This document shows, piece by piece, positions 15,774 through 24,976 of a stretch of DNA of 34,562 nt. Position numbers and translations under genes: made by a program. The first letter of the stretch is position 1; each line of letters opens with the position of its first letter. The notes beneath the pieces were generated by a model. The model did no database searches, was not told the origin of the DNA, and saw only the letters and a list, made by a program, of their open reading frames with translations. The stretch is from an endosymbiont of Lamellibrachia barhami. Lineage in GTDB: Bacteria > Pseudomonadota > Gammaproteobacteria > Chromatiales > Chromatiaceae. The stretch spans positions 348,631-383,192 of the forward strand of contig NZ_JAAVSH020000001.1 of the NCBI RefSeq assembly GCF_011947365.2, read 5' to 3'.

Positions 15774-16595
15774 TTAACCCTTGGAAGCCTCGTCACCATC
15801 CAGCTTCAGCAACTCTTCCGCAGTGGAAAAGATTTCGCAGGAATCGAGTTCAGGCATGGATTCATCCGCCTCTTCCAGCCCCATGCTCTTCAGCGCCTTG
15901 CACATGGACTCCATCTTTTTGTCCATCACATGCATATGGTCGAGCATGCAGTTGATGGCGTGGGCAACCGGATCCGGCGCATCCTTGGTGGCGCCATAGG
16001 CATCAAACCCGATCTTCTTGGCTATCGCCTCGCGATGACCGTTGCCTCCGGTTTTTTCCTGGCGGATCAGTCTGCCGGGCACACCAACAGCTGTTGCACC
16101 GGCCGGCACATCCTTCACCACCACGGCATTTGAGCCGATGCGGGCGCCTTCACCGATTTCGATGGGGCCCAGCACCTTGGCGCCGGCGCCCACCACCACG
16201 TTGTTGGCGAGGGTCGGATGGCGCTTGCCTTTCTGCCAGCTTGTACCACCAAGCGTCACCCCATGATAGAGGGTGCAGTCATCGCCAATGATCGCTGTTT
16301 CACCGATCACCACACCCATGCCGTGATCGATGAAGAAACGGCGGCCAATCCGGGCACCAGGGTGGATCTCTATACCTGTCAGAAACCGGGCAATATTGGA
16401 GAGCATCCTGGCCAGCCATTTCAAGCCGATATTCCAGAGGCCATGGGAGGCCCGGTGGAACAGAATCGCATGCACACCAGGATAGGTAGTGATGATTTCA
16501 AACGTCGTCCGGGCGGCGGGATCACGCTCGAAGACGCTCTGAATATCCTCTTGCCACCTGGATCGGCTGGGGTTCTCTTTGGTTTCCTGCTGCAC
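15774..16595 (-). CDS. cysE: Serine O-acetyltransferase
   Basis: 273 aa from a GTG at 16595 (no ATG is available near the expected N-terminus). Residues 1-60 are the helical SAT domain; 70-190 are left-handed beta-helix hexapeptide repeats, with [39 protein letters not shown] and [17 protein letters not shown] covering the catalytic His and CoA site. It makes O-acetylserine for cysteine synthesis and is usually feedback-inhibited by cysteine. The tail after about residue 190 is ~80 residues long, acidic and Met-rich, longer than in E. coli CysE, and may affect cysteine control or complex formation. It stands in front of iscR as in many gammaproteobacteria. An extended -10 (TGGTATTAT, near 16661-16669) may be its promoter. 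Confidence 0.95.
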   Translation of the reverse strand: MQQETKENPSRSRWQEDIQSVFERDPAARTTFEIITTYPGVHAILFHRASHGLWNIGLKWLARMLSNIARFLTGIEIHPGARIGRRFFIDHGMGVVIGETAIIGDDCTLYHGVTLGGTSWQKGKRHPTLANNVVVGAGAKVLGPIEIGEGARIGSNAVVVKDVPAGATAVGVPGRLIRQEKTGGNGHREAIAKKIGFDAYGATKDAPDPVAHAINCMLDHMHVMDKKMESMCKALKSMGLEEADESMPELDSCEIFSTAEELLKLDGDEASKG

Positions 16596-16724
16596 AACCT
16601 GTACCCGACTAAATCAATCAACTATCACTGGAATAGTGACATGGAGATGACAGATTATCCATAATACCATGCAAAATACTAGGGTATTGTGCCCGCTGGG
16701 ATTGGAATCTTTATAGGATGGGGG

Positions 16725-16758
16725 GACGACTGCATGGATGCAGGAGCAATTACCGAGG
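16725..16758 (+). repeat. Short direct repeat flanking cysE, copy 2
   Basis: GACGACTGCATGGATGCAG then GAGCAATTACCGAGG. It contains the palindrome CTGCATGGATGCAG. See 15686-15713 for its partner. Confidence 0.5.
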
Positions 16759-16812
16759 CACGAACCGCATCCTACATGCTACGGAGTTATTGAGAGCAAC
16801 CCTCGCCTTGGG

Positions 16813-17538
16813 TCAGCGCCGCATCGACTTGCGCCCCTGGGCAGCACTCAGGATCCCCCGCAGGATATTGAGTTCATCAACATCCGGCCGGGCACGGTGA
16901 AACAGGCTGCGCAACCTGCGCAGCAGCTTGTCTGACTGACGGGGATCGGCAAAACCAATATCCTCCAGAGCCTGTGCCAGATGAGAATGGAACCCCTCCA
17001 TCATCTCAGCAGTGGCCACCTCTCTGAGCGGTTCCGGAGCCGTCTCCCGCCCTTCCAGCCAGGCAAGATAGATTTCATAGCTGAGCACCTGAACCGCAGC
17101 ACCGAGGTTCAATGAACTATAGGCGGAGTTGGTGGGAATATGGACCAGAAAATTGCAGCGGTCCAACTCCTCGTTAGTGAGTCCTGAGCTCTCCCGGCCG
17201 AAGACCAGAGCAACCTCGCCCACTGCACTCTCTTCGATGATCTTTGCCGCACAGGCCCGCGGATTCAGCAGAGGCGAGGAAACGGTCCGCTCACGGGCGC
17301 TGGTGCCTATTATCAGACGGCACCCCTTCAGTGCCTCGTCCAGGCTGTTGCAGACCGGCGCCCGCGCGAGCAGATCATCCGCCCCCGAGGCCCGGGCGGT
17401 AGCCTCTTCGCTTGGATAACGCTTCGGTGACACCAAAACAAGTTGCTCCAGGCACATGTTATTCATCGCCCGGGCCGCAGCGCCGATATTACCGGGGTGA
17501 CTGGTCTCCACCAGCACGATTCGTATATGTTGCAACAT
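16813..17538 (-). CDS. trmJ: tRNA (cytidine/uridine-32-2'-O)-methyltransferase TrmJ
   Basis: 241 aa SPOUT methyltransferase. Motifs: IRIVLVETSHPGNIGAAARA at the start, then LVFGRESSGLTNEEL and IPTNSAYSSLNLGAAVQ, which form the knotted SAM site. The last ~80 residues are the helical TrmJ extension. It 2'-O-methylates position 32 in tRNA anticodon loops. The ATG at 17538 is 87 bp from the divergent suhB start, a pairing common in gammaproteobacteria. Confidence 0.95.
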   Translation of the reverse strand: MLQHIRIVLVETSHPGNIGAAARAMNNMCLEQLVLVSPKRYPSEEATARASGADDLLARAPVCNSLDEALKGCRLIIGTSARERTVSSPLLNPRACAAKIIEESAVGEVALVFGRESSGLTNEELDRCNFLVHIPTNSAYSSLNLGAAVQVLSYEIYLAWLEGRETAPEPLREVATAEMMEGFHSHLAQALEDIGFADPRQSDKLLRRLRSLFHRARPDVDELNILRGILSAAQGRKSMRR

Positions 17539-17625
17539 AGGCGCAAGGGTACCGCATGAATAACCGCGAGACCAAAACAGTTTTCTGCTTTATCCGCCCG
17601 GGCGCTTGCTGTATCTTTGCCGCCC

Positions 17626-18423
17626 ATGAATCCAATGGTAACCATCGCTGTCCGTGCTGTACGTGACGCCGCCCGTGTGCTGATGCGCAATTTCAATCGG
17701 CTCGATACCCTCAACGTCACCGACAAGGGAAGGCACGATTATGTCAGCGAGGTGGACCGAGCGGCCGAGCAGGCGATTATCGGTGTTTTGCGGGACAAAT
17801 ATCCCAATCACGCCATACTGGCGGAAGAGAGCGGCAGTCACCCAGGTGACGACTATCAGTGGATCATAGATCCGCTGGACGGTACCACCAACTATCTGCA
17901 CGGATTCCCCCAGTTCTCCATCTCCGTCGCCCTGCGACACAAAGGCAGACTGGAGGTTGGCGTGATCTACGATCCGCTGAAAGATGAGATGTTCACCACC
18001 AGCCGCGGTTCCGGCGTCCAGCTGAATGATCGGCGGTTGAGGGTCTCCAGCCGCAAGAGCCTGGATGGAGCGTTATTGGGAACCGGCCTGCCCTACCGTG
18101 ATTTTCGTTTTACGGAAAACTACATGGGCATGCTCAAGGACCTGATGGCCAACACCGCGGGGATACGCCGTCCGGGTTCAGCCGCGCTTGATTTCGCCTA
18201 TGTGGCCGCCGGGAGACTGGACGGATTCTGGGAACTCGGCCTCGCCGAATGGGATTTTGCCGCAGGCGCCCTCATGGTGCGCGAGGCCGGTGGCCTGGTT
18301 ACCGATATCTCCGGCGGCGAGCGTCACTTTGAGACCGGCAATGTCATCGCAGGCAACATCAAGGTGCACAACGCCATATTGCGCCGTATCCTTCCCCATC
18401 TGGACGATAGACTTACTGCTTAA
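17626..18423 (+). CDS. suhB: Inositol-1-monophosphatase SuhB
   Basis: 265 aa. The metal-binding motifs of the family are present: EE in ILAEESG, DPLDGTTNYLHG, and WDFAAGALMVREAGG near the end. It hydrolyses inositol phosphates; in E. coli SuhB also joins the rRNA antitermination complex with NusA/NusG. ATG at 17626 gives MNPMVTIAVRAVRDAA, matching relatives; an in-frame TTG lies three codons upstream at 17617. Divergent from trmJ. Confidence 0.96.
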   Translation: MNPMVTIAVRAVRDAARVLMRNFNRLDTLNVTDKGRHDYVSEVDRAAEQAIIGVLRDKYPNHAILAEESGSHPGDDYQWIIDPLDGTTNYLHGFPQFSISVALRHKGRLEVGVIYDPLKDEMFTTSRGSGVQLNDRRLRVSSRKSLDGALLGTGLPYRDFRFTENYMGMLKDLMANTAGIRRPGSAALDFAYVAAGRLDGFWELGLAEWDFAAGALMVREAGGLVTDISGGERHFETGNVIAGNIKVHNAILRRILPHLDDRLTA

Positions 18424-18499
18424 TTCCTGACACGGCGAATCCGCTTCACAGTTTTCCCCGTTTTTTCATCCCCATCCTCAAGATTACGGCCCGCCGACC

Positions 18500-18523
18500 G
18501 TTACCGGAGATAACATCGGTAAC
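18500..18523. promoter_or_regulatory. Inverted repeat between suhB and the small gene
   Basis: GTTACCG (18500-18506) and CGGTAAC (18517-18523) pair across 10 nt. There is no U tract, so an operator or 5'-UTR hairpin for the next gene is more likely than a terminator. Confidence 0.3.
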
Positions 18524-18547
18524 AACTGTAAAAGCGGAACCTACCTA

Positions 18548-18790
18548 ATGGCGAATAACAACAATATCGATCAGGCACTCAGCGACCGGGCACTGGAAAT
18601 GGTGATGAGGGATGTACTGGATGGGGTGCAGGACATCTCACTGCAGTCCGCGTTTACCGACAATCCCTACAATGTGGATATTATCTCTATCGAACGACCC
18701 AACAAGCAGAGTGACGATCGAGACAAAACCAGGATGAGCCTCAACAATGCTGAGATCATCTATCCACCGGCATTCTGCAAAACCGCTTAG
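18548..18790 (+). CDS. Small protein of unknown function
   Basis: 80 aa, ATG at 18548, with only a weak ribosome site (GGAA, 18536-18539). I do not recognise the family. It is soluble and polar: Asn-rich start MANNNNIDQ, a likely amphipathic helix SDRALEMVMRDVLDGVQDI, then a segment FTDNPYNVDIISIERPN, a basic/acidic patch and a short end with one Cys. No signal peptide or membrane segment. It stands 124 bp after suhB in the same direction, with an inverted repeat before it and a large palindrome 28 bp after it. Codon use looks like that of its neighbours, which favours a real gene. Confidence 0.5.
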   Translation: MANNNNIDQALSDRALEMVMRDVLDGVQDISLQSAFTDNPYNVDIISIERPNKQSDDRDKTRMSLNNAEIIYPPAFCKTA

Positions 18791-18818
18791 CAAGAGCCCG
18801 TCCTGAATTACTGTTTTT

Positions 18819-18890
18819 ACCACGAAGCACACGAAGAGCACGAAGGTAAAAGATTGATTAACGATAAATCTTCTTCGTGTACTTCGTGGT
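18819..18890. repeat. Large CACGAAG-type palindrome
   Basis: ACCACGAAGCACACGAAG (18819-18836) pairs with CTTCGTGTACTTCGTGGT (18873-18890), one mismatch in 18, around a ~36-nt loop. This type of 'CACGAAG' sequence is a dispersed intergenic repeat in many bacterial genomes. It lies between the convergent 3' ends of the small gene and secF, where it could act as a two-way transcription stop. Confidence 0.6.
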
Positions 18891-18948
18891 CAGATATAGG
18901 TTTCGGATAGACACCAGCCATTCAGCACACCCTTATCCGACAACCGGA

Positions 18949-19887
18949 TCAGTGGGTTTCCTCGACATCGGCACCCTCTTTTTCAACCGGCATCAGATCA
19001 TCCTTGCTGATGCCCATCATGATAATCGCCGTACTCGCCACATAGATGGAAGAGTAGGTACCGACCACCACACCCACGATCAGGGCCAGGGCAAAACCGT
19101 GGATGATCTCGCCGCCAAAGATGAAGAGCGCAATCAATACCAGCAGGGTGGTCATGGAGGTGACCAGGGTGCGGGTGAGGGTCTGGTTTAGCGAGGCATT
19201 GATAATCTCGACTGCGCTGCCTTTGCGGATCTTGCGGAAGTTCTCACGAATACGGTCGAATACGACGATGGTATCGTTCAGTGAGTAGCCGATCACCGCC
19301 AGCACGGCGGCCAGCACCGGCAGGTCGAACTCAACCTGGAACAGGGAGAAGATGCCGATAGTGACGAGCACATCATGTACCAGCGCAATAACCGCGCCCA
19401 CAGCAAAACGATACTCAAACCGTATGCCCACATAGATCAGTATGCCGAACAGTGCATAGAGCATGGCGAGACCACCATCTTCGGTCAGCTCATCACCGAC
19501 CTGTGGCCCGACAAACTCTACCCGTCTCATATCAGCCTGACCATCCGCCAATTTGCTCATTGCCGCGAAAGCGCTGGTGCTGATCGCTGCACTGTCTGCG
19601 CCATCCTTGGGTGCCAAACGAACCAGCACGTCTCTGGATGTGCCAAAGTGCTGCACCGTTGCATCGGAAAAACCTTCCGCTGCCAGTGCTTCACGAACCT
19701 TCGGTAAATCAACCGTTTCGTGATAACCCACTTCGACAAGGGTACCACCGGTAAAGTCGATACCCAGGTTCAGGCCACGCACCGCAATGGAGGCCAACGC
19801 AATCAGGATCACTGCACCGGAAACGATCAGGGCGAGCTTACGTCCGCCCATAAAGTTGAACTTTGTCGTCTTTTTGAAGATCTGCAT
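18949..19887 (-). CDS. secF: SecF, Sec translocase auxiliary subunit
   Basis: 312 aa from the ATG at 19887; a TTG at 19893 would add two residues. Six membrane segments, one at the N-terminus and five at the C-terminus, around a periplasmic loop. Family motifs: NLGIDFTGGTLVEVG and GYSLNDTIVVFDRIREN. With SecD it uses the proton gradient to help pull proteins through SecYEG. It follows secD by 16 bp in the same operon. Confidence 0.97.
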   Translation of the reverse strand: MQIFKKTTKFNFMGGRKLALIVSGAVILIALASIAVRGLNLGIDFTGGTLVEVGYHETVDLPKVREALAAEGFSDATVQHFGTSRDVLVRLAPKDGADSAAISTSAFAAMSKLADGQADMRRVEFVGPQVGDELTEDGGLAMLYALFGILIYVGIRFEYRFAVGAVIALVHDVLVTIGIFSLFQVEFDLPVLAAVLAVIGYSLNDTIVVFDRIRENFRKIRKGSAVEIINASLNQTLTRTLVTSMTTLLVLIALFIFGGEIIHGFALALIVGVVVGTYSSIYVASTAIIMMGISKDDLMPVEKEGADVEETH

Positions 19888-19903
19888 AGTCAATCCGCCC
19901 TTA

Positions 19904-21757
19904 TCAAACTGCCAGCGCCTTCACCCGCTTGCGACCATAGATCCAATTGATCACTGCGCGGGTACCGATGATGGCGGTAAACATGGAGGTCAGGATGCCA
20001 ATAGCCAGGGTTACCGCGAACCCCTTGATGGGGCCGGTACCGAAGCTGAACAGCACCACCGCTGCGATCAGCGTGGTGATATTCGCATCGATGATGGTGG
20101 AGAACGCCTTCGCATAACCCGCCTGAATGCTGGCCTGTGGAGTATTGCCATTACGGATCTCCTCACGGATACGCTCGAAGATCAACACGTTGGCATCCAC
20201 TGCCATGCCCACGGTCAACACGATACCGGCGATGCCCGGGAGGGTCAGTGTCGCCTGCAGCATGGAGAGAATAGCGACGATCAGCACCAGATTCATGCCC
20301 AACGCCAGATCCGCTACCAGACCAAAGACCCGGTAGTAGACGGCCATGAAGATCATCACCAGGGCCATACCAATCATCACTGACATGAAACCCTGATCGA
20401 TGTTGTCCTGACCCAGGCTGGGGCCGATAGTACGCTCTTCAACAATCTCAATGGGTGCAGCCAGAGCGCCTGCCCGCAGCAACAGCGCCAGATCATGAGC
20501 CTCTTCCGAGGAATCGAGACCGGTGGTCTGAAAACGGCTGCCGAAAGGTTCGAGGATGTTGGCGATGCTGATCACCTCCTCCACCTTGGTTCTATGTTTC
20601 ACCGGTTCGCCGTCCACCATACGGGTGACCACGCGATTCTCGATGAAAACCACTGCCATCGGCTTGCTGACATTGTCGTTGGTGACGCGGCGCATGCGGT
20701 TACCGCCGGGGCCGTCGAGGCGCACTGAAACCATCGGCTGACCGGAACGCTGATCGAAACCTGAGGATGCATCGATGATCTGGTTACCGGTAACAATAAC
20801 CGACTTCTTCAGCAATACCGGCTGTCCGTTGCGCTCATAATAGAGCTTGGAACCCGGCGGTACCCTGCCGTTGACGGCATCCTGCACACTGTGTTCGGTA
20901 TCGGCGAGGCGATACTCCAGGGTCGCGGTGGCGCCGAGAATCTCTTTCAGTTTGGCAGGATCCTGGGCGCCTGGCAGTTGCACCACGATACGCCGATCGC
21001 CCTGCTGTTGGATCAGTGGTTCCGCCACGCCCAGTGCATTGACGCGGTTGCGCAGGGTGGTGATGTTCTGTTCCAGAGCAAATTTCTGCACCGCGCGGCG
21101 CTCTGCGGGCTTAAGGGTAGCGCGCACATAGTAGTCCCCCCCTTCATCCGACACATCGGTTGCCAGTGAGCGAAATTCACTGTGGATCAGCTGCTCAGCT
21201 TTGTCCCGCTTGGCCAGATCGTTGAATTTGACGACGACCTTCTCCCCCTCTCGGGAGACCCGCACGTAGCGGACCTTGTTCTTACGCAGCAGGGTTCTGA
21301 TGTCACCGCTGTTACGCTCCACCGCCTGCTGCACAGCGGCCTCCATATCCACGTCGATCAACACATGAATACCACCACGCAGATCGAGACCAAGATACAT
21401 TGGCTCTGCGCCAAATGAACGCAACCAGTCAGGCAGATCCGGGGATAGCGTCAAAGCATGGTTGTAGTCAGTGCCCAGCTCGTCCGCAATAGCCTCCTTC
21501 GCCTTCAACTGATCTTCGGAGTTAAGAAAACGCACCAGCAGTTTGGCGTTTTCGGATGAGATACCCTTCGCCTCGACGCCTGCCTTCTCCATCGCCTGGG
21601 TAATCCTGGCCATAGTGGTGTCATCCACTGTGGCGCGCCGGGTGCCGGAAATTTCCATGGAGGGGTCCTGATCATAGATATTCGGTAGCGCAAAGAACGC
21701 GCCGACGAGTACTACGATCACTACCAGAAGGTTTTTCCAGAGAGGATATTGGTTCAT
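19904..21757 (-). CDS. secD: SecD, Sec translocase auxiliary subunit
   Basis: 617 aa, the normal length. An N-terminal membrane helix (MNQYPLWKNLLVVIVVLVGA) is followed by a large periplasmic region with GLDLRGGIHVLIDVDM, then five C-terminal membrane helices with GMAVDANVLIFERIREE. It pairs with SecF to drive late steps of protein export. Between yajC and secD there is a 19-bp perfect palindrome (21776-21794). Confidence 0.97.
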   Translation of the reverse strand: MNQYPLWKNLLVVIVVLVGAFFALPNIYDQDPSMEISGTRRATVDDTTMARITQAMEKAGVEAKGISSENAKLLVRFLNSEDQLKAKEAIADELGTDYNHALTLSPDLPDWLRSFGAEPMYLGLDLRGGIHVLIDVDMEAAVQQAVERNSGDIRTLLRKNKVRYVRVSREGEKVVVKFNDLAKRDKAEQLIHSEFRSLATDVSDEGGDYYVRATLKPAERRAVQKFALEQNITTLRNRVNALGVAEPLIQQQGDRRIVVQLPGAQDPAKLKEILGATATLEYRLADTEHSVQDAVNGRVPPGSKLYYERNGQPVLLKKSVIVTGNQIIDASSGFDQRSGQPMVSVRLDGPGGNRMRRVTNDNVSKPMAVVFIENRVVTRMVDGEPVKHRTKVEEVISIANILEPFGSRFQTTGLDSSEEAHDLALLLRAGALAAPIEIVEERTIGPSLGQDNIDQGFMSVMIGMALVMIFMAVYYRVFGLVADLALGMNLVLIVAILSMLQATLTLPGIAGIVLTVGMAVDANVLIFERIREEIRNGNTPQASIQAGYAKAFSTIIDANITTLIAAVVLFSFGTGPIKGFAVTLAIGILTSMFTAIIGTRAVINWIYGRKRVKALAV

Positions 21758-21775
21758 CGTGTTTTTCTTGCTGTT

Positions 21776-21794
21776 GCGCCAGCCAGGCTGGCGC
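21776..21794. repeat. Intercistronic palindrome between yajC and secD
   Basis: GCGCCAGCC and GGCTGGCGC form a perfect 9-bp stem around one base. There is no T run after it on the minus strand, so it is more likely an mRNA stability or processing hairpin than a terminator. Confidence 0.45.
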
Positions 21795-21833
21795 GGTTTC
21801 CATTATATTTATTGCAACTGTCCATCTGGACGT

Positions 21834-22157
21834 TTACATGTCCTTCAGTGACCCCTTGGGCATCACGGACTCCACTGCTGCACGGCGGTATTTGACCTCC
21901 ACGCCCTCGGCAATCTCCACCGTGATGAAGTTTTCACCCATCTCGGTGATCTTGCCGACGATGCCGCCGGCGGTGGCCACCTCATCACCTTTGCCCAGTG
22001 TCTCGACCATCTTCTTGTGCTCTTTCTGACGCTTCACCTGGGGGCGAATCATCAAAAAGTATAGGACTACACCAAACAGTACCAGCGGCAACAGTCCGGT
22101 CAAGGCATCCGTCGAGACGGCCCCTTCAGCAAAGGCGTCGGAAATAAAAAAGCTCAT
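21834..22157 (-). CDS. yajC: YajC, Sec translocase accessory subunit
   Basis: 107 aa. One membrane helix (LLPLVLFGVVLYFLMIRP) is followed by QVKRQKEHKKMVETL and a small beta-rich cytoplasmic domain with KGDEVATAGGIVGKI. This is the standard YajC plan. It is a small partner of SecDF. Gene order tgt-yajC-secD-secF is the usual one. Confidence 0.96.
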   Translation of the reverse strand: MSFFISDAFAEGAVSTDALTGLLPLVLFGVVLYFLMIRPQVKRQKEHKKMVETLGKGDEVATAGGIVGKITEMGENFITVEIAEGVEVKYRRAAVESVMPKGSLKDM

Positions 22158-22293
22158 AATCTGTACCCGATTTTTGAGAGATCAAAATCAAAACGGCGCC
22201 GGAAAGCATCCGACAACCAAAATCAGCCGCCGATTATGCCACAGAAGGCCGCAAGATACAGGCAGTGGTTTTTCCACTGCCAATCAGCACCAC

Positions 22294-23400
<1,107 letters not shown>

Positions 23401-23547
23401 TCAATTCAGTTGGGTTCCAAGCGAAAAAATAGTGGAAATCTTTTTATTTCAATAAGTAACGAGTGTGACCTTGGCGGATTCCCACGCTGATCATAGTCCC
23501 GTGTGATATACAGCACCAAAAAAAGCAAGGGTTATCCCTAACAAGAC

Positions 23548-23574
23548 TTGACATACTGCCTGGTATATTAGAAA
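23548..23574 (+). promoter_or_regulatory. Strong promoter-like sequence in the tgt-queA gap
   Basis: A perfect -35 box TTGACA (23548-23553) is followed at 15-17 bp by TAGAAA/GAAAAT. An alternative is the extended -10 TGGTATATT (23561-23569). Either would start transcription near 23576-23583 on the plus strand, where no protein gene follows. Confidence 0.5.
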
Positions 23575-23575
23575 A

Positions 23576-23667
23576 TGATCATGTGCTGAATCTTACGGTT
23601 TGGCACATTCCTCCATCCTCCTTTGGTGGAACTTTTAAGCGCGGCACCCTGTCGCGCTTTTTTTTGC
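23576..23667 (+). ncRNA. Candidate small RNA, opposite strand between tgt and queA
   Basis: A promoter and a Rho-independent terminator face the same way about 90 bp apart, with no credible ORF between. Predicted parts: a 5' stem ATGTGC/GCACAT (23581-23586 with 23603-23608), a C-rich single-stranded stretch CCTCCATCCTCC that could pair with Shine-Dalgarno sequences, a small CC/GG hairpin, and the terminator stem with T8. It is divergent from tgt and convergent with queA, stopping 30 bp short of the queA stop. I know no named RNA family that it matches. Existence is inferred only from sequence. Confidence 0.45.
23637..23667 (+). terminator. Rho-independent terminator, plus strand
   Basis: AAGCGCG (23637-23643) pairs with CGCGCTT (23653-23659), followed by a run of T to 23665. 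On the minus strand the stem is followed by AAAAG, so it cannot serve queA well; it points to a plus-strand transcript. Confidence 0.75.
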
Positions 23668-23697
23668 CTGAAAGCCACTGTAATCACTGGGTTATGT

Positions 23698-24732
23698 CTA
23701 CCGTATGAACGACGGCGTGAGAAACATGGCATCCCCATAGCTGAAGAAGCGGTAGCGTCTGGAGACCGCATGGCGATAGGCTGCCATCACGTGATCATAA
23801 CCTGAGAAAGCGGAAACCAGCATCAGCAGGGTCGATTCCGGAAGGTGGAAATTGGTGAGCATCCCATCGACGCTGCGAAAATGGTAACCGGGGCGGATAA
23901 AGAGCCTTGTATCGCCGCTAAAAGGGGCTATCCCCCCCGACGCAGAGGCAGCTTCAAGGCTGCGCACACTGGTGGTGCCCACAGCCACCACCCGTCCACC
24001 GCTGGCACGCGTCTCCCGCACCTTTTGGCATACAGACTCATCCACTTCCACATACTCGCTATGCATGATGTGCTCGTCCAGATTGTCCACTCGCACCGGC
24101 TGGAATGTTCCGGCACCGACATGCAGGGTGACCTGTGCACTTTTCACCCCTCTTTCTTTCAGCTCATCCAGCATCTCAAGATCAAAATGGAGTCCTGCCG
24201 TGGGGGCGGCAACGGCACCGGGACGGCGGGCATAAACGGTTTGATACCGCTCCCTGTCCGAAGAGTCATCCGAACGATCGATGTAGGGCGGCAGGGGCAT
24301 ATGTCCCTGCTCCTCCATCAACTGAAAGAAATCACCATCCGGCAAATCTATCTCAAACAGACTCTCCTGACGTCCAACCACCTCCACCGCTCTTTTCCGC
24401 TCCCCAAGATAGAGGCGGCTGCCTGCCTTCGGGGATTTGCTGGCACGCACATGGGCCAGCGCCCGGCCCGGCGTGAGCACCCGTTCGATAAGCAACTCGA
24501 CTTTCCCGCCGCTCTGCTTAAAGCCGTGGAGCCGAGCCTGCATCACACGGGTATCATTGAACACCAGAAGATCCCCCTTTCGCAGCAACTGCGGTAGATC
24601 TGTAAAATGCTGGTCATTCAACTCACCGCTGGCGCCGTCCAGGGTGAGCAGACGACTGCCCCGCCGCTCTTTTTCAGGGAATTGGGCAATCAGCTCCGAA
24701 GGAAGAGCATAGGAAAAATCGGATAGTTTCAT
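23698..24732 (-). CDS. queA: S-adenosylmethionine:tRNA ribosyltransferase-isomerase
   Basis: 344 aa from the ATG at 24732, giving [19 protein letters not shown], the usual N-terminus; the frame is open 15 codons further up. Family motifs: [39 protein letters not shown], and [15 protein letters not shown]. It moves the ribosyl part of SAM onto preQ1 in tRNA to make epoxyqueuosine. Upstream neighbour of tgt on the same strand. Confidence 0.97.
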   Translation of the reverse strand: MKLSDFSYALPSELIAQFPEKERRGSRLLTLDGASGELNDQHFTDLPQLLRKGDLLVFNDTRVMQARLHGFKQSGGKVELLIERVLTPGRALAHVRASKSPKAGSRLYLGERKRAVEVVGRQESLFEIDLPDGDFFQLMEEQGHMPLPPYIDRSDDSSDRERYQTVYARRPGAVAAPTAGLHFDLEMLDELKERGVKSAQVTLHVGAGTFQPVRVDNLDEHIMHSEYVEVDESVCQKVRETRASGGRVVAVGTTSVRSLEAASASGGIAPFSGDTRLFIRPGYHFRSVDGMLTNFHLPESTLLMLVSAFSGYDHVMAAYRHAVSRRYRFFSYGDAMFLTPSFIR

Positions 24733-24976
24733 GCGGGCGGATAATATCATGGCCCCGGCTACCACAACATCCAGCAAAATGCCTGCCGCCAGGAACCGCA
24801 GACATCTCTCAACAACTCAGGCGTTTCTCAAAGCACGAGGCACATCAATGTACTGACTCCGATATCGACTATCCTTAATAAACCAGATTAGTATAGGAGC
24901 GAAGCAGGCAAACCCCTTTTTCGACCACCAACGCGAATTTGATCTGACTGAATCTATTGAAATAATTCGGACCCAA

